This document shows positions 6,762 to 13,983 of a stretch of 15,355 nt of DNA, piece after piece. The notes under the pieces were generated by a model. The model did no database searches. It saw only the letters and a program-made list of their open reading frames with translations, and was not told where the DNA came from. Both the position numbers and the translations under genes were made by a program. The stretch is from Fibrobacteraceae bacterium (GTDB lineage: Bacteria > Fibrobacterota > Fibrobacteria > Fibrobacterales > Fibrobacteraceae): positions 1 to 15,355 of the forward strand of contig JALNVO010000039.1 in the NCBI GenBank assembly GCA_023231365.1. The letters are read 5' to 3'. The stretch's first letter is position 1; each line of letters opens with the position of its first letter.

Positions 6762-8296
6762 AAAAATTGCTAGCCATACTCGCGCTCTTCTTCCTCTTGC
6801 TTTCTTCTTGCCTAAATGAAGACGATAACCGCTTTGATGAAAATGAAGCGAGCCCTATCTCCGTGGAAGCATTCATTTTGCACATCGGAGATTCTAGCAG
6901 CACCCGCTATAAAGCGGATACACTGTACCCCTCAGACAGCCTTATTTTTCTTGCTGTCATCGAGCCCTCGCGATCCATCCGCATCACAGATTACTATTGG
7001 CAAATCGATTCCAATAAAGTTTTCTCTGAATTCACATACCGGGCTCTTCTTAAAGAACCTGGAAAACATCGAGTCCGTTTTGTCCTCCTCGACCGCTTTG
7101 CAGACACTCTGAGCGACTCAGTAACCCTTTGGATAGCACCCAATCCCGTTTTGGATACCGATTCCTACATCCCCCTCTCTGGAACAAAGTCTGTAGATCC
7201 GGAATCCGAGCTGCACTTTGCCTGGAATGCGGTTACAGATAATCCGCTTGCAAAACTATTCTATCACTTCACGCTCAAAAGCCCGGATAGCCTTTACATC
7301 GATACCATTTTGGAAAGATCTCAGTTTTCCTATAGCGCTAAACTGCCGGGACTTCAAAAAATAACTTGGAGGGTCGCCACATACGACAATTTCGGGCGCA
7401 ATGCCAAAGATTCCATCACCTCCGTGTTTTACACAAAAGGGACCGCAAAAAAAAGCGGAATCACGGCAACAATCGCGGTGTCCAATTCTCAAGCCTTGAA
7501 CGGATTCTCCTTTTCCCTCTTAGATTCCTCTGGTGCCCTTCTAGATACAACTAAAATAACTCATAGTTTAAATGGCGATCAATTTCATTTATCTGAAATA
7601 GATCCAGGTCCCTACAGAATCTTTTTCTATAATACGCAATACACTGATTATAAATCGGATACAGTGAGTTTCTACTCAAAAACCGGAGAAGTTTCCGACT
7701 TAGGCGAGATACAATTCCAAGATAACATACCCCTGCAGATCACTTGTAATTCCTGCATCAGCGATTCCCTGGAATGGAGAGATTCCTTATTTTTCAATAT
7801 TTCCGACAACGGACTTTCAATATCATCATCAAGCATATCCTTGACTTTTGACGGCAATACGGCAACCGGCTGGAACTTTAAAAACGGCAAGCTATCGGTT
7901 CCGACACAGGCTTTCATTCCCTCATTCATTTGGCATCCCTTAAAAATTAAGGCTTCTGACAGAGCAGGGAATTATACAGAAAATCTGTTTTATGTCTCAC
8001 CTGGGAAATTCTGTGTGAAAACGCTGTCCGACACAACCCTTTCCGATACATTTTCCATTCGGATTCCAATAAAAAACATCTGCCCAGAACTCACTCCAAA
8101 AAGATTTTTTTGGGACGTAGACGAAGATGGCAATTGGGAAGGAGAAAGTGCTGCTGAAGGAAGCGATTCCACATCAAAAATTTTTTCGAGCGCTCTTTTT
8201 CCCAACACAGAAGAGACAGTAAAAGCAATCATCCTATATGAAAGCGGGATTTCATTAAGTGCAAGTTTCAAACTTTCCATCAAGGATTCAGAATGA
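6758..8296 (+). CDS. Multi-module Ig-like lipoprotein
   Basis: A 512-residue lipoprotein: signal peptide with a lipobox ending LSSC, lipidated C18, then an acidic stretch (LNEDDNRFDE). The modules I can see are a PKD-like domain (about 32-125, DYYW at 78-81), an Fn3/Ig-like domain (about 130-227), a CarboxypepD_reg-like domain (about 235-322, with GFSFSLLDSSGALLDTT and DPGPYRIFF), a bacterial Ig-like domain (about 324-414, ending KASDRAGNYTENLFYV) and a C-terminal PKD-like piece with WDVDEDGNW (452-460), which resembles the WDxDGDG strand of PKD domains. It shares its first four modules in order with the following gene. Start: ATG at 6758 in an ATGA overlap, with GGGAG at 6747-6751 six bases upstream. 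It is probably an adhesive, structural or glycan-facing surface protein, but no catalytic motif is visible. Confidence 0.75.
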   Translation: MKKLLAILALFFLLLSSCLNEDDNRFDENEASPISVEAFILHIGDSSSTRYKADTLYPSDSLIFLAVIEPSRSIRITDYYWQIDSNKVFSEFTYRALLKEPGKHRVRFVLLDRFADTLSDSVTLWIAPNPVLDTDSYIPLSGTKSVDPESELHFAWNAVTDNPLAKLFYHFTLKSPDSLYIDTILERSQFSYSAKLPGLQKITWRVATYDNFGRNAKDSITSVFYTKGTAKKSGITATIAVSNSQALNGFSFSLLDSSGALLDTTKITHSLNGDQFHLSEIDPGPYRIFFYNTQYTDYKSDTVSFYSKTGEVSDLGEIQFQDNIPLQITCNSCISDSLEWRDSLFFNISDNGLSISSSSISLTFDGNTATGWNFKNGKLSVPTQAFIPSFIWHPLKIKASDRAGNYTENLFYVSPGKFCVKTLSDTTLSDTFSIRIPIKNICPELTPKRFFWDVDEDGNWEGESAAEGSDSTSKIFSSALFPNTEETVKAIILYESGISLSASFKLSIKDSE

Positions 8297-9651
8297 AGCG
8301 GACCCTAATGATCTTATTCAGCTTTCTTATTTTTGCGGCATTGTCCTGCAGCGACGATTCCCGCGTAAATTCTAAAGACATACCCAAGCTTACTCAAGCA
8401 ATCTATTTTATTCCTTCTGCATACTTTGGAGCCTCATACCAGCTTTTCACTCCTACCCGCACAAAAATTATCGAACAAGGAGAAACTGCCCACCTTGTCG
8501 CAGGACTTAAACTCAACGGCGAAGCGCTATCCTCAGATTACATCTCCGATTATGCGCTGAATGTCATCTGGAATATCAATGGCAAGAAATACATAGCCGA
8601 AGAACTGAGCGCAACCTTTTCAGATACGGGCAATGTAGACATCATTCTCAACACGATTGACTTCTTTTTAGACACACTCCGCGACACCCTCACTTTAATG
8701 ATTGATGTTCCCCTTCAAATAGAACAGGTCTCGCCAGCCGACAACTATAACCAATTTGATCCTTTTGATTCTCTAGGTATCACATTTTCCGTCCAGACAG
8801 AAGGCATTGATTCCTGGGAAGCCCCGGTTTGTCTTCTTTATGCCTCAAAGACAAAAGAAGCCGTATGGAGCAGTTTCATCGACACCATTCCCTGTAATGG
8901 CAATTTGCAGATCAAAGGTCCCTTTACAAAACTGGACTCATCAGACTTAGAAGATTCAACGCTCACTTACTATTGGGCGGCAAAAGCCAAGATTTCAAAT
9001 TCAAATGCAACATACGACAGGGATTCCACACAAATTTTTACATTCCAAACTAAATTGACTACTGCAAGATCACACTTGGCGGTTCCTATACATTTCAAAT
9101 CCCTATCATCAGCGAGATCACCCAAAGCATTAATTTCGCTTGTCGATTTCAACGGAGATACCCTAGAAACAGATTCCATTCTCCAAGCAGATACCATCAT
9201 TCACTTTTCAGGAATCACCGCCGGCGACAGTCTTCAAGTTCTCTTATCCGATGCGACACTCCCCGAATATGGTACAAAGAAAATCCCTTTCTACCTCGCC
9301 AAAGCATCCTACACAGCACTCGATACAATCGTCCTCGAAGATAAGACATCCCCACTCCGCTTTCCCGCGTCTAGCGCAGTTGCAAGTACGGACTCCATCC
9401 GTTTTTATTTTTATGATGCGGGGTCTGGAACGGCCTTTTCCACGGCAAAGGTCCTCATTGACTCTGATACGATTTCCTGCAACTACACCGGCGATATAAT
9501 TTCATTTAAACCGCTCTGCTCTTCAACATGCAAATTGCAAGTATCCGCAAAGGATTTTGCAGGAAATGCAACTTCACCTATTTTCTGGAAACTGAAAAAA
9601 GGAACCGACTCCCTCTTCATCCAAGGGCCATATAGCGAGGATGGCGAATGA
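8293..9651 (+). CDS. Multi-module Ig-like lipoprotein, paralogue of the preceding gene
   Basis: A 452-residue lipoprotein with lipobox AALSC, lipidated C19, followed at once by SDDS, an acidic +2/+3 context. Visible modules are a PKD-like domain (about 30-138, with VIWNING at 91-97), an Fn3-like domain (about 140-253, with LTYYWAAKAK), a CarboxypepD_reg-like domain (about 260-350, ALISLVDFNGDTLETD) and a bacterial Ig-like domain (about 352-435, ending SAKDFAGNATSPIFWK, the counterpart of KASDRAGNYT in the gene before). It lacks the last PKD-like piece of that gene. Four cysteines (C396, C409, C413 and C180/C201 region) could form disulphides in the periplasm or on the surface. The start is in an ATGA overlap, with AAGGA at 8282-8286 six bases before. 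The function is unknown; it is best read as a duplicated surface component of the operon. Confidence 0.75.
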   Translation: MKRTLMILFSFLIFAALSCSDDSRVNSKDIPKLTQAIYFIPSAYFGASYQLFTPTRTKIIEQGETAHLVAGLKLNGEALSSDYISDYALNVIWNINGKKYIAEELSATFSDTGNVDIILNTIDFFLDTLRDTLTLMIDVPLQIEQVSPADNYNQFDPFDSLGITFSVQTEGIDSWEAPVCLLYASKTKEAVWSSFIDTIPCNGNLQIKGPFTKLDSSDLEDSTLTYYWAAKAKISNSNATYDRDSTQIFTFQTKLTTARSHLAVPIHFKSLSSARSPKALISLVDFNGDTLETDSILQADTIIHFSGITAGDSLQVLLSDATLPEYGTKKIPFYLAKASYTALDTIVLEDKTSPLRFPASSAVASTDSIRFYFYDAGSGTAFSTAKVLIDSDTISCNYTGDIISFKPLCSSTCKLQVSAKDFAGNATSPIFWKLKKGTDSLFIQGPYSEDGE

Positions 9652-10265
9652 AATTCTTTGCAGCCATTCTCTTAGCGTTGAGCTTTGCTGTCGCAGCCGA
9701 TTCCACCCGCACGCTCCATATATCCACGTGGCCTTCCAAAGCGGAAATATACTCTGGGACAAGACCGGATGATTTCAAGACAAAAGCAGATAAAGAAAGT
9801 CCAGACACGCTGATTATCGCTCCAAATGATTCTATTATAAGAATTACTTTATTCAAATACGGATATTCTGACACCACTATGGACATCCATCTCCGCGCAC
9901 CAAAGGACAACTACATTTGGATTGTTCTCAAAGAAGAACCCGATATGGCAAAATTCGATATACAACAAGAAGTTTTCAACACGAGAAACCGCCAGGCCAA
10001 AGGGAAAATATTATTTTTTGGAAGTTTTATTCCGTTAGCTCTCTCTGGAACTTTGGCGGGACTCGCCCAATTGGAGTTCAACAAAGCAGAAAGAGACAAA
10101 GATAAAATAGAGTCGAGCACCATCCAATCAGGACAAAAATTCGAAAATTTCGAAGACAGATTCCAAAAAGAAAGAGATAATGGGCGTGATCTTAAAAAAG
10201 GCGCAGCCATATCTCTCGGCATCGGTTTCATTATGCTCGCCGCATCAGCCATCTTTTACTTCTAG
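9648..10265 (+). CDS. PEGA-like domain protein with C-terminal transmembrane hairpin
   Basis: A 205-residue exported protein. The signal peptide (about 1-17, AVAA) leads into a PEGA-like beta domain (about 22-97: LHISTWPSKAEIYSG, then ITLFKYGYSDTTMDIHL, where PEGA domains have KxGYxxxxxxv). Two hydrophobic segments follow at about 120-140 and 186-205, separated by about 45 charged, helical residues (KAERDKDKIE, FEDRFQKERD). The same arrangement of PEGA domain, membrane segment, charged helix and membrane segment closes the next protein, so the two are probably related and may pair. Start in an ATGA overlap with GAGGA at 9637-9641 six bases upstream. PEGA domains often occur in surface-layer or envelope proteins; the partner is unknown. 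Confidence 0.7.
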   Translation: MKFFAAILLALSFAVAADSTRTLHISTWPSKAEIYSGTRPDDFKTKADKESPDTLIIAPNDSIIRITLFKYGYSDTTMDIHLRAPKDNYIWIVLKEEPDMAKFDIQQEVFNTRNRQAKGKILFFGSFIPLALSGTLAGLAQLEFNKAERDKDKIESSTIQSGQKFENFEDRFQKERDNGRDLKKGAAISLGIGFIMLAASAIFYF

Positions 10266-10267
10266 GT

Positions 10268-11773
10268 ATGATGATGAAAAAATTATTCCTATTCATTTTT
10301 TTATACATCTCCATTCTTTTCGGAGAACCTTTGGAACGCGGCATTCCCGTAACGGTACTCCTCCAATCCGGTTCCACACAAAAGGCCGACTTTATCGGCA
10401 TTTCCAAGGACACAATATTTTTGGGTGGCTACATCAATGAAAAATTTACCACCGTAAAAATTCTTTCGAGCAGAATCGCCTCTATTACCGATAGCACAGG
10501 AAACATCATCGATCTAACCAAAATAGACAGTCTACTCCACATCCAAACAGACACAATAAGTTCTCGTGATACGGCAAGCAAGCGATCCATCAACATTTCT
10601 CAAAAAGCTCTTTTCTTTGCCATCGAGCGGAGGCCTATCGATTCTGCTCTCGCCGCACGCATTGGAGACCTTGCAATGCAAACGGCGAGAGAACACGGGG
10701 AACAGCCGCTCTCCATTTCTACAAAAGACTTTCCAGAATGTACTGAATCTTCCTGCATTTTCGATGCTGCAAAAAAAGGCAACGCCGCATCGCTATGGAC
10801 CGGAGAACTCAAGCCAGGCAAGCATCAAGATAGCCTCGATCTATTCATTCATCGCTATGCTTTTGATAAAAGCGAAAATACAACAGAACGGCTCTCCCTA
10901 TCGGCAAAAAACGCAACAAGCGAACTTCTCAGCGATGACAAATTTTTACACCTTCTTGAAAAAGCGGAAAAGCGTTACACACCGATTGTTGAAAAGAAAA
11001 GCTATATATTTGTTGAAACAGATCCCGAAGGAGCGTCCCTCGCAAAAAAAGGCGGAAACGTCATCTGCAGAACACCCTGTTCATTTGCAACAGAAGATTC
11101 CATCCGGGTAGAACTGGAAGCCTACTGGAATGTCGACAATACCCTCTGGGCATCAAAAGCCGTCATACGTCCCATTTTTGGAGATACGGCAAAAATCAGC
11201 CTGCGGCTCAAACGCGTACAACCCGAAATAGCCATTTATACCGAGCCATCGGGTGCTGACATATTTAACTCAAAAGAAATAGACAAAAACAGTAGAGCCG
11301 TCGGACGCACACCGAAAGTTTTTTCCACTCTTGAGCCAGGACCAGCAGACCTTCTACTCTGGAAACCAGGCTACAAAGACACCCTCATATCCTTCAACGT
11401 AAACGCCATTGGAAAAACGGAACTGGATATAAAACTAACCCCGATTTCAAATGCAGAAGATCAAAAGGCTCAAGAAAAATTCATCGCCATCCGCAAAAGG
11501 GTCACGTGGGGACACATTTTAATTGGCACGGCACTTGCGCCTGCAGTCGCTGGAGGAATACTGCTCTATCTTTCCGACAAAGACTATTCCAAAGCAAAAG
11601 ATCTCAAAGATGAATTAGAAATGCCCTCTTCGGCAAACGGAGAAAATTATCAAAAATTAATAGACAAGAACCACCACTATTCAAATCGAGGCACTGGAGA
11701 ATTCTATACAGGAGCCGGAGCGCTCCTACTTGCTGGCGGACTTTTAATTACAGGCATTGTCATCAGCTTTTAA
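10268..11773 (+). CDS. Sm-like / CsgG-TolB-like / double-PEGA envelope protein with C-terminal membrane hairpin
   Basis: A 501-residue exported protein. After a signal peptide (about 1-19, ILFG), residues 26-75 make a small beta-barrel-like domain with an Sm-like pattern (VTVLLQSGSTQKADFIGIS, DTIFL). Residues about 112-225 resemble the N-terminal domain of CsgG/TolB-type proteins: a strand, a helix with an LA..IG..A pattern, then CTESSCIFDAAKKGNA and a final strand LWTGEL, like the C..xxCxxxIGxxLxADxVVxGxx signature. Two PEGA-like domains follow (about 245-315, with TPCSF; about 318-393, with RTPKVF and WKPGYKDT). Membrane segments at about 413-434 and 480-500 bracket a charged stretch. The frame opens with three ATGs; AGG at 10264-10266 is best spaced for the third, at 10274. 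It starts 2 bp after the preceding gene. It may be a periplasmic sensor or scaffold held in the inner membrane (inference). Confidence 0.7.
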   Translation: MMMKKLFLFIFLYISILFGEPLERGIPVTVLLQSGSTQKADFIGISKDTIFLGGYINEKFTTVKILSSRIASITDSTGNIIDLTKIDSLLHIQTDTISSRDTASKRSINISQKALFFAIERRPIDSALAARIGDLAMQTAREHGEQPLSISTKDFPECTESSCIFDAAKKGNAASLWTGELKPGKHQDSLDLFIHRYAFDKSENTTERLSLSAKNATSELLSDDKFLHLLEKAEKRYTPIVEKKSYIFVETDPEGASLAKKGGNVICRTPCSFATEDSIRVELEAYWNVDNTLWASKAVIRPIFGDTAKISLRLKRVQPEIAIYTEPSGADIFNSKEIDKNSRAVGRTPKVFSTLEPGPADLLLWKPGYKDTLISFNVNAIGKTELDIKLTPISNAEDQKAQEKFIAIRKRVTWGHILIGTALAPAVAGGILLYLSDKDYSKAKDLKDELEMPSSANGENYQKLIDKNHHYSNRGTGEFYTGAGALLLAGGLLITGIVISF

Positions 11774-11778
11774 CCTTC

Positions 11779-11807
11779 AGGCAAGAAGCCTAAAAAACGT
11801 TTTTTTT
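11779..11807 (+). terminator. Weak candidate intrinsic terminator or attenuator
   Basis: In the 81-bp gap before the barrel gene, AGGC-AAGAA-GCCT (11779-11791) can form a 4-bp hairpin, followed by an A-run and then eight Ts (11800-11807). The stem is short and the T-run does not touch it, so this is at best a leaky terminator that would leave the last gene at lower or separate expression. The AAAAAACGTTTTTT palindrome itself may matter instead. Confidence 0.3.
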
Positions 11808-11854
11808 ATAACGGACAAAACCATTCACCTTCATAAGAAACTAAATTAGAGGCG

Positions 11855-13381
11855 ATGCGTAAACTTTTATTCTTCCTCCTTGTCGCGACCCTTGCATACA
11901 GTGCCGATTTTGAAAGGTCCAATTGGCATACACAAACCTATTTGCAAGTAGAGCCTTACACACCTATTACGTTCAAAGGCAACGGCCAATACCTCAATGA
12001 AAACATAGATGAAACCGTCAATGTCGTTCCGGTTTCATTGGGATTCCTCTTTAGCCCGCTCTTCACCCCGCTATTCAAAGCAGATATTCCATTTACTATT
12101 TTCCTCGGCGGAGAAATCGGTGAATTTCAAATGGGGAAAATTTCTTCTGGAGAACATTACACCTTTGGCGAGGGCAGCTCCGCCCAAGATTATACCGGAG
12201 ATGGTCAATCACTTTCATTTATGTCTATGAACCCGGCGGGCCTCGTTGGCTTTTCATTCAACATTGCAGGCAATCTAGACCTGCGAGTTCTCGGTGGATA
12301 CGGCATTCGCTACTATCGCTTTGAAAACGAAGAGACCAGTACGACGAAAATCAAGACCGCTACCGAAAAGACTATGTTTGTTTCCGGTGCGATTGAATAC
12401 AAATTATTCGAGCTCTTCCAAGACGGAGACCTTAAAATAGGGCTCAATGTGCGGAAGGAATTCAAGAAGTTCGAGAATGTTCAAGCAACGCCCAAATTTA
12501 ACGACGATAACAATTTAAGCATTCCAGGAGCTTATTCCGGCGTTACATTTGAGGAGATAAAGACAAAGTTGCCCGTGCGCATTGCTCTCGAGATTTCCCT
12601 TGAATTCGGCAGAGAAAGCCGCCGGGATCGCAGCATGCGTTTCGCCTTACGCGACAGGGATGCACAACTCCGCTCCCATTCTGAAGTCAAGGACACGCTT
12701 TCCGATTGGGATTGTATGGCAATTGAACGGGATTACCGGTTCTTCCTTGAAGACGGGGCCCTCCCGGATATGAGCGAAAAATACACCAAAGCTCAGTTCA
12801 ACGACGTGCTTGAAAGTTACCTAGCCTTCTGCCATCCAGAAGACCTTGCTACAAAAGAACAGCTCTATAGCTCTCTTGACAGCAACAAAGTATCCTTGAA
12901 AGAATACCAAGTATCTCAAGAAGATTCTCGCTTCAAGCAAGTCATGGCATCGAATGATGTTGAAATGATGGAAATGTATTTGCAATATTATCCCAATTCT
13001 CCCCGCCGAGGAGAAATACAAGCCAAAATCAAAGTCATCGGCGATTATCACATATTCAAGAAGGCTCAAGAAACGAACACTTTCAAATCTTACTTGGATT
13101 ACTTAAATGACTTTCCCGAAGGGCAATTCCGCAAGGAAGCCGAAGAATGCATTTTCGCTCTTGTTAAAGAAAGCAACCGCGCCAAAGACTATGAAATCTA
13201 CTTGAAGCGCTTCCCCGATGGACAATTCATCAGCGAAGCCCGCCATGCCCTGCAAGAATTACAAAGGTCCACAGGAATTTCCGCCACCCAGTCTATGGAA
13301 CAAAACCAAGAAGAAGTTACGGAACAACCCGTCAAAACAAAATCCAAAAAAACGAAAACTTCTAAAAAGAAAAAGCAATGA
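11855..13381 (+). CDS. Outer-membrane beta-barrel protein with C-terminal TPR-like repeats
   Basis: A 508-residue protein. The signal peptide ends at about residue 16 (LAYS). Residues about 17-253 show alternating strands and end in VRIALEISLEFG, like a small 8-10-stranded outer-membrane barrel. Then comes a charged linker (RRDRSMRFALRDRDAQ) and a helical region of three related repeats marked by YLQYYPNSPRRGEI (375-388), YLDYLNDFPEGQFRKEAE (413-430) and YLKRFPDGQFISEAR (449-463), a YL..FPxGxxxxEA pattern common in TPR/YfiO-like periplasmic helical repeats. The tail from about 493 is lysine-rich (KTKSKKTKTSKKKKQ), which could contact peptidoglycan or nucleic acid, or be a by-product of a shifted end. 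AGAGG lies only 2 nt before the ATG, an unusually tight spacing, but the signal peptide fixes this start. It closes the envelope operon after an 81-bp gap; an IS200-like end begins 2 nt beyond the stop. Confidence 0.75.
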   Translation: MRKLLFFLLVATLAYSADFERSNWHTQTYLQVEPYTPITFKGNGQYLNENIDETVNVVPVSLGFLFSPLFTPLFKADIPFTIFLGGEIGEFQMGKISSGEHYTFGEGSSAQDYTGDGQSLSFMSMNPAGLVGFSFNIAGNLDLRVLGGYGIRYYRFENEETSTTKIKTATEKTMFVSGAIEYKLFELFQDGDLKIGLNVRKEFKKFENVQATPKFNDDNNLSIPGAYSGVTFEEIKTKLPVRIALEISLEFGRESRRDRSMRFALRDRDAQLRSHSEVKDTLSDWDCMAIERDYRFFLEDGALPDMSEKYTKAQFNDVLESYLAFCHPEDLATKEQLYSSLDSNKVSLKEYQVSQEDSRFKQVMASNDVEMMEMYLQYYPNSPRRGEIQAKIKVIGDYHIFKKAQETNTFKSYLDYLNDFPEGQFRKEAEECIFALVKESNRAKDYEIYLKRFPDGQFISEARHALQELQRSTGISATQSMEQNQEEVTEQPVKTKSKKTKTSKKKKQ

Positions 13382-13383
13382 AC

Positions 13384-13407
13384 TACTCCGCAGCTAGCTA
13401 CGGAGTA
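13384..13407 (-). repeat. Hairpin resembling the right end of an IS200/IS605 element
   Basis: TACTCCG (13384-13390) and CGGAGTA (13401-13407) pair perfectly over 7 bp around a 10-base loop that itself contains AGCTAGCT. It lies just past the candidate stop of the decayed tnpA on the same strand, where IS200/IS605 elements carry the right-end hairpin recognised by the Y1 transposase. No T-run follows on either strand, which speaks against a normal terminator. Confidence 0.55.
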
Positions 13408-13711
13408 TCAAACCCAAAGGGCAAAGCCTGATCTGAGCTATCGTCTCAAACAGGGACGATTGGCGGTCTCTGAAATAGCCATCGCTCCAGAATTCACCTT
13501 CCCACAACATTTTCCTAAAGGAGGGGCCCCGCCGAATATTTCCCGGGCCGTTATGCTCTTAATCGTACGCGCTATCTTCGCCGGACTCAAGTGACGGAAC
13601 GGAGACTGTATCAAAAAATGGACATGATCTTTGCGGCGATATTTTGCCGGACAGACCAGATGGTAAGATCAGCACAAAAATATCGTGGCTCTTGTGCACA
13701 TACGCGGTCAT
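13408..13711 (-). pseudogene. tnpA: Decayed IS200/IS605-family transposase (TnpA, HUH Y1)
   Basis: Reading the minus strand by eye across frames gives a recognisable TnpA in pieces. From ATG at 13711: MTAYVHKSHDIFVLI. Then, after a 1-nt frameshift, YHLVCPAKYRRK (from 13665), joined directly in frame to DHVHFLIQS (HUH motif, 13627 downwards) and LSPAKIARTIKSITAREIF. After a second frameshift near 13517, KMLWEGEFWSDGYF follows. Intact IS200 transposases have about 50 residues between YRRK and DHVHF and carry the nucleophilic tyrosine about 20-25 residues after GYF; both stretches are missing here, so it cannot be active. The end is uncertain; TGA at 13408-13410 is in one of the tnpA frames, just before the hairpin. 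About 100 of an expected 140-150 codons remain. It would have excised and inserted single-stranded DNA. Confidence 0.8.
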
Positions 13712-13747
13712 CTATACATGATAGAAATCAAAACCGAAGCAAGCGAC

Positions 13748-13763
13748 GGGGAATTACAACCCC
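13748..13763 (-). repeat. Small hairpin upstream of the tnpA remnant, possible element left end
   Basis: GGGG (13748-13751), an 8-base loop and CCCC (13760-13763) form a short hairpin about 37 bp before the tnpA remnant's start. IS200/IS605 elements have a hairpin at the left end upstream of tnpA, so position and strand fit. The stem is only 4 bp, so the call is tentative. Confidence 0.3.
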
Positions 13764-13845
13764 AGAGACTGAAAACAGAAAGATTCTAGATCAGAAGAAA
13801 GCAGTGTCCATTAAGGGTAAAGGCAATAAAATGACGCCTTATTGG

Positions 13846-13983
13846 GCGATTGCGTAAAAGACAAGTGGAGCAGATATTTTTCAGATCCGCATGATCCTTT
13901 GGCAGCGCGATACAAATAAGAATACAAATGGACTGATTCGGCAGTACAGTCAAAAAATGGATCTATCTACTGCGATACTTTAA
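13846..13983 (+). pseudogene. Decayed C-terminal fragment of an IS30-family transposase
   Basis: By eye the plus strand reads AIA-stop-KTSGADIF, then in a neighbouring frame YFSDPHDP (from 13875), then back to WQRDTNKNTNGLIRQYSQ (from 13900) and KMDLSTAIL before TAA at 13981. This matches the IS30 C-terminal signature (xIAxxTGxxxYFxDPHSPWQRGTNENTNGLIRQYxPKGTDLST), including the region around the last catalytic acidic residue (E in NEN, here K in NKN). Defects are an in-frame TAA at 13855, two compensating frameshifts, the NEN-to-NKN change, and loss of the DDE domain upstream and of the terminal 40-50 residues. It therefore cannot be functional. It lies head to head with the IS200 remnant. 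Confidence 0.8.

Noticed and set aside
10566..11111. A 181-codon open frame inside the large PEGA protein gene
   Set aside because: It lies in another frame of a well-supported gene whose domains are recognisable; the alternative translation has no motif and is a by-product of codon composition.
13384..13407. Intrinsic terminator for the envelope operon
   Set aside because: The hairpin is perfect but no T-run follows it on the plus strand, and its position relative to the tnpA remnant fits an IS200 end better. It may still affect transcript ends.
13591..13857. An 88-codon open frame on the plus strand in the gene-free stretch
   Set aside because: It runs antisense across the tnpA remnant and ends at the stop codon that interrupts the IS30 remnant; no signal of its own, no plausible ribosome site, and low-complexity composition.
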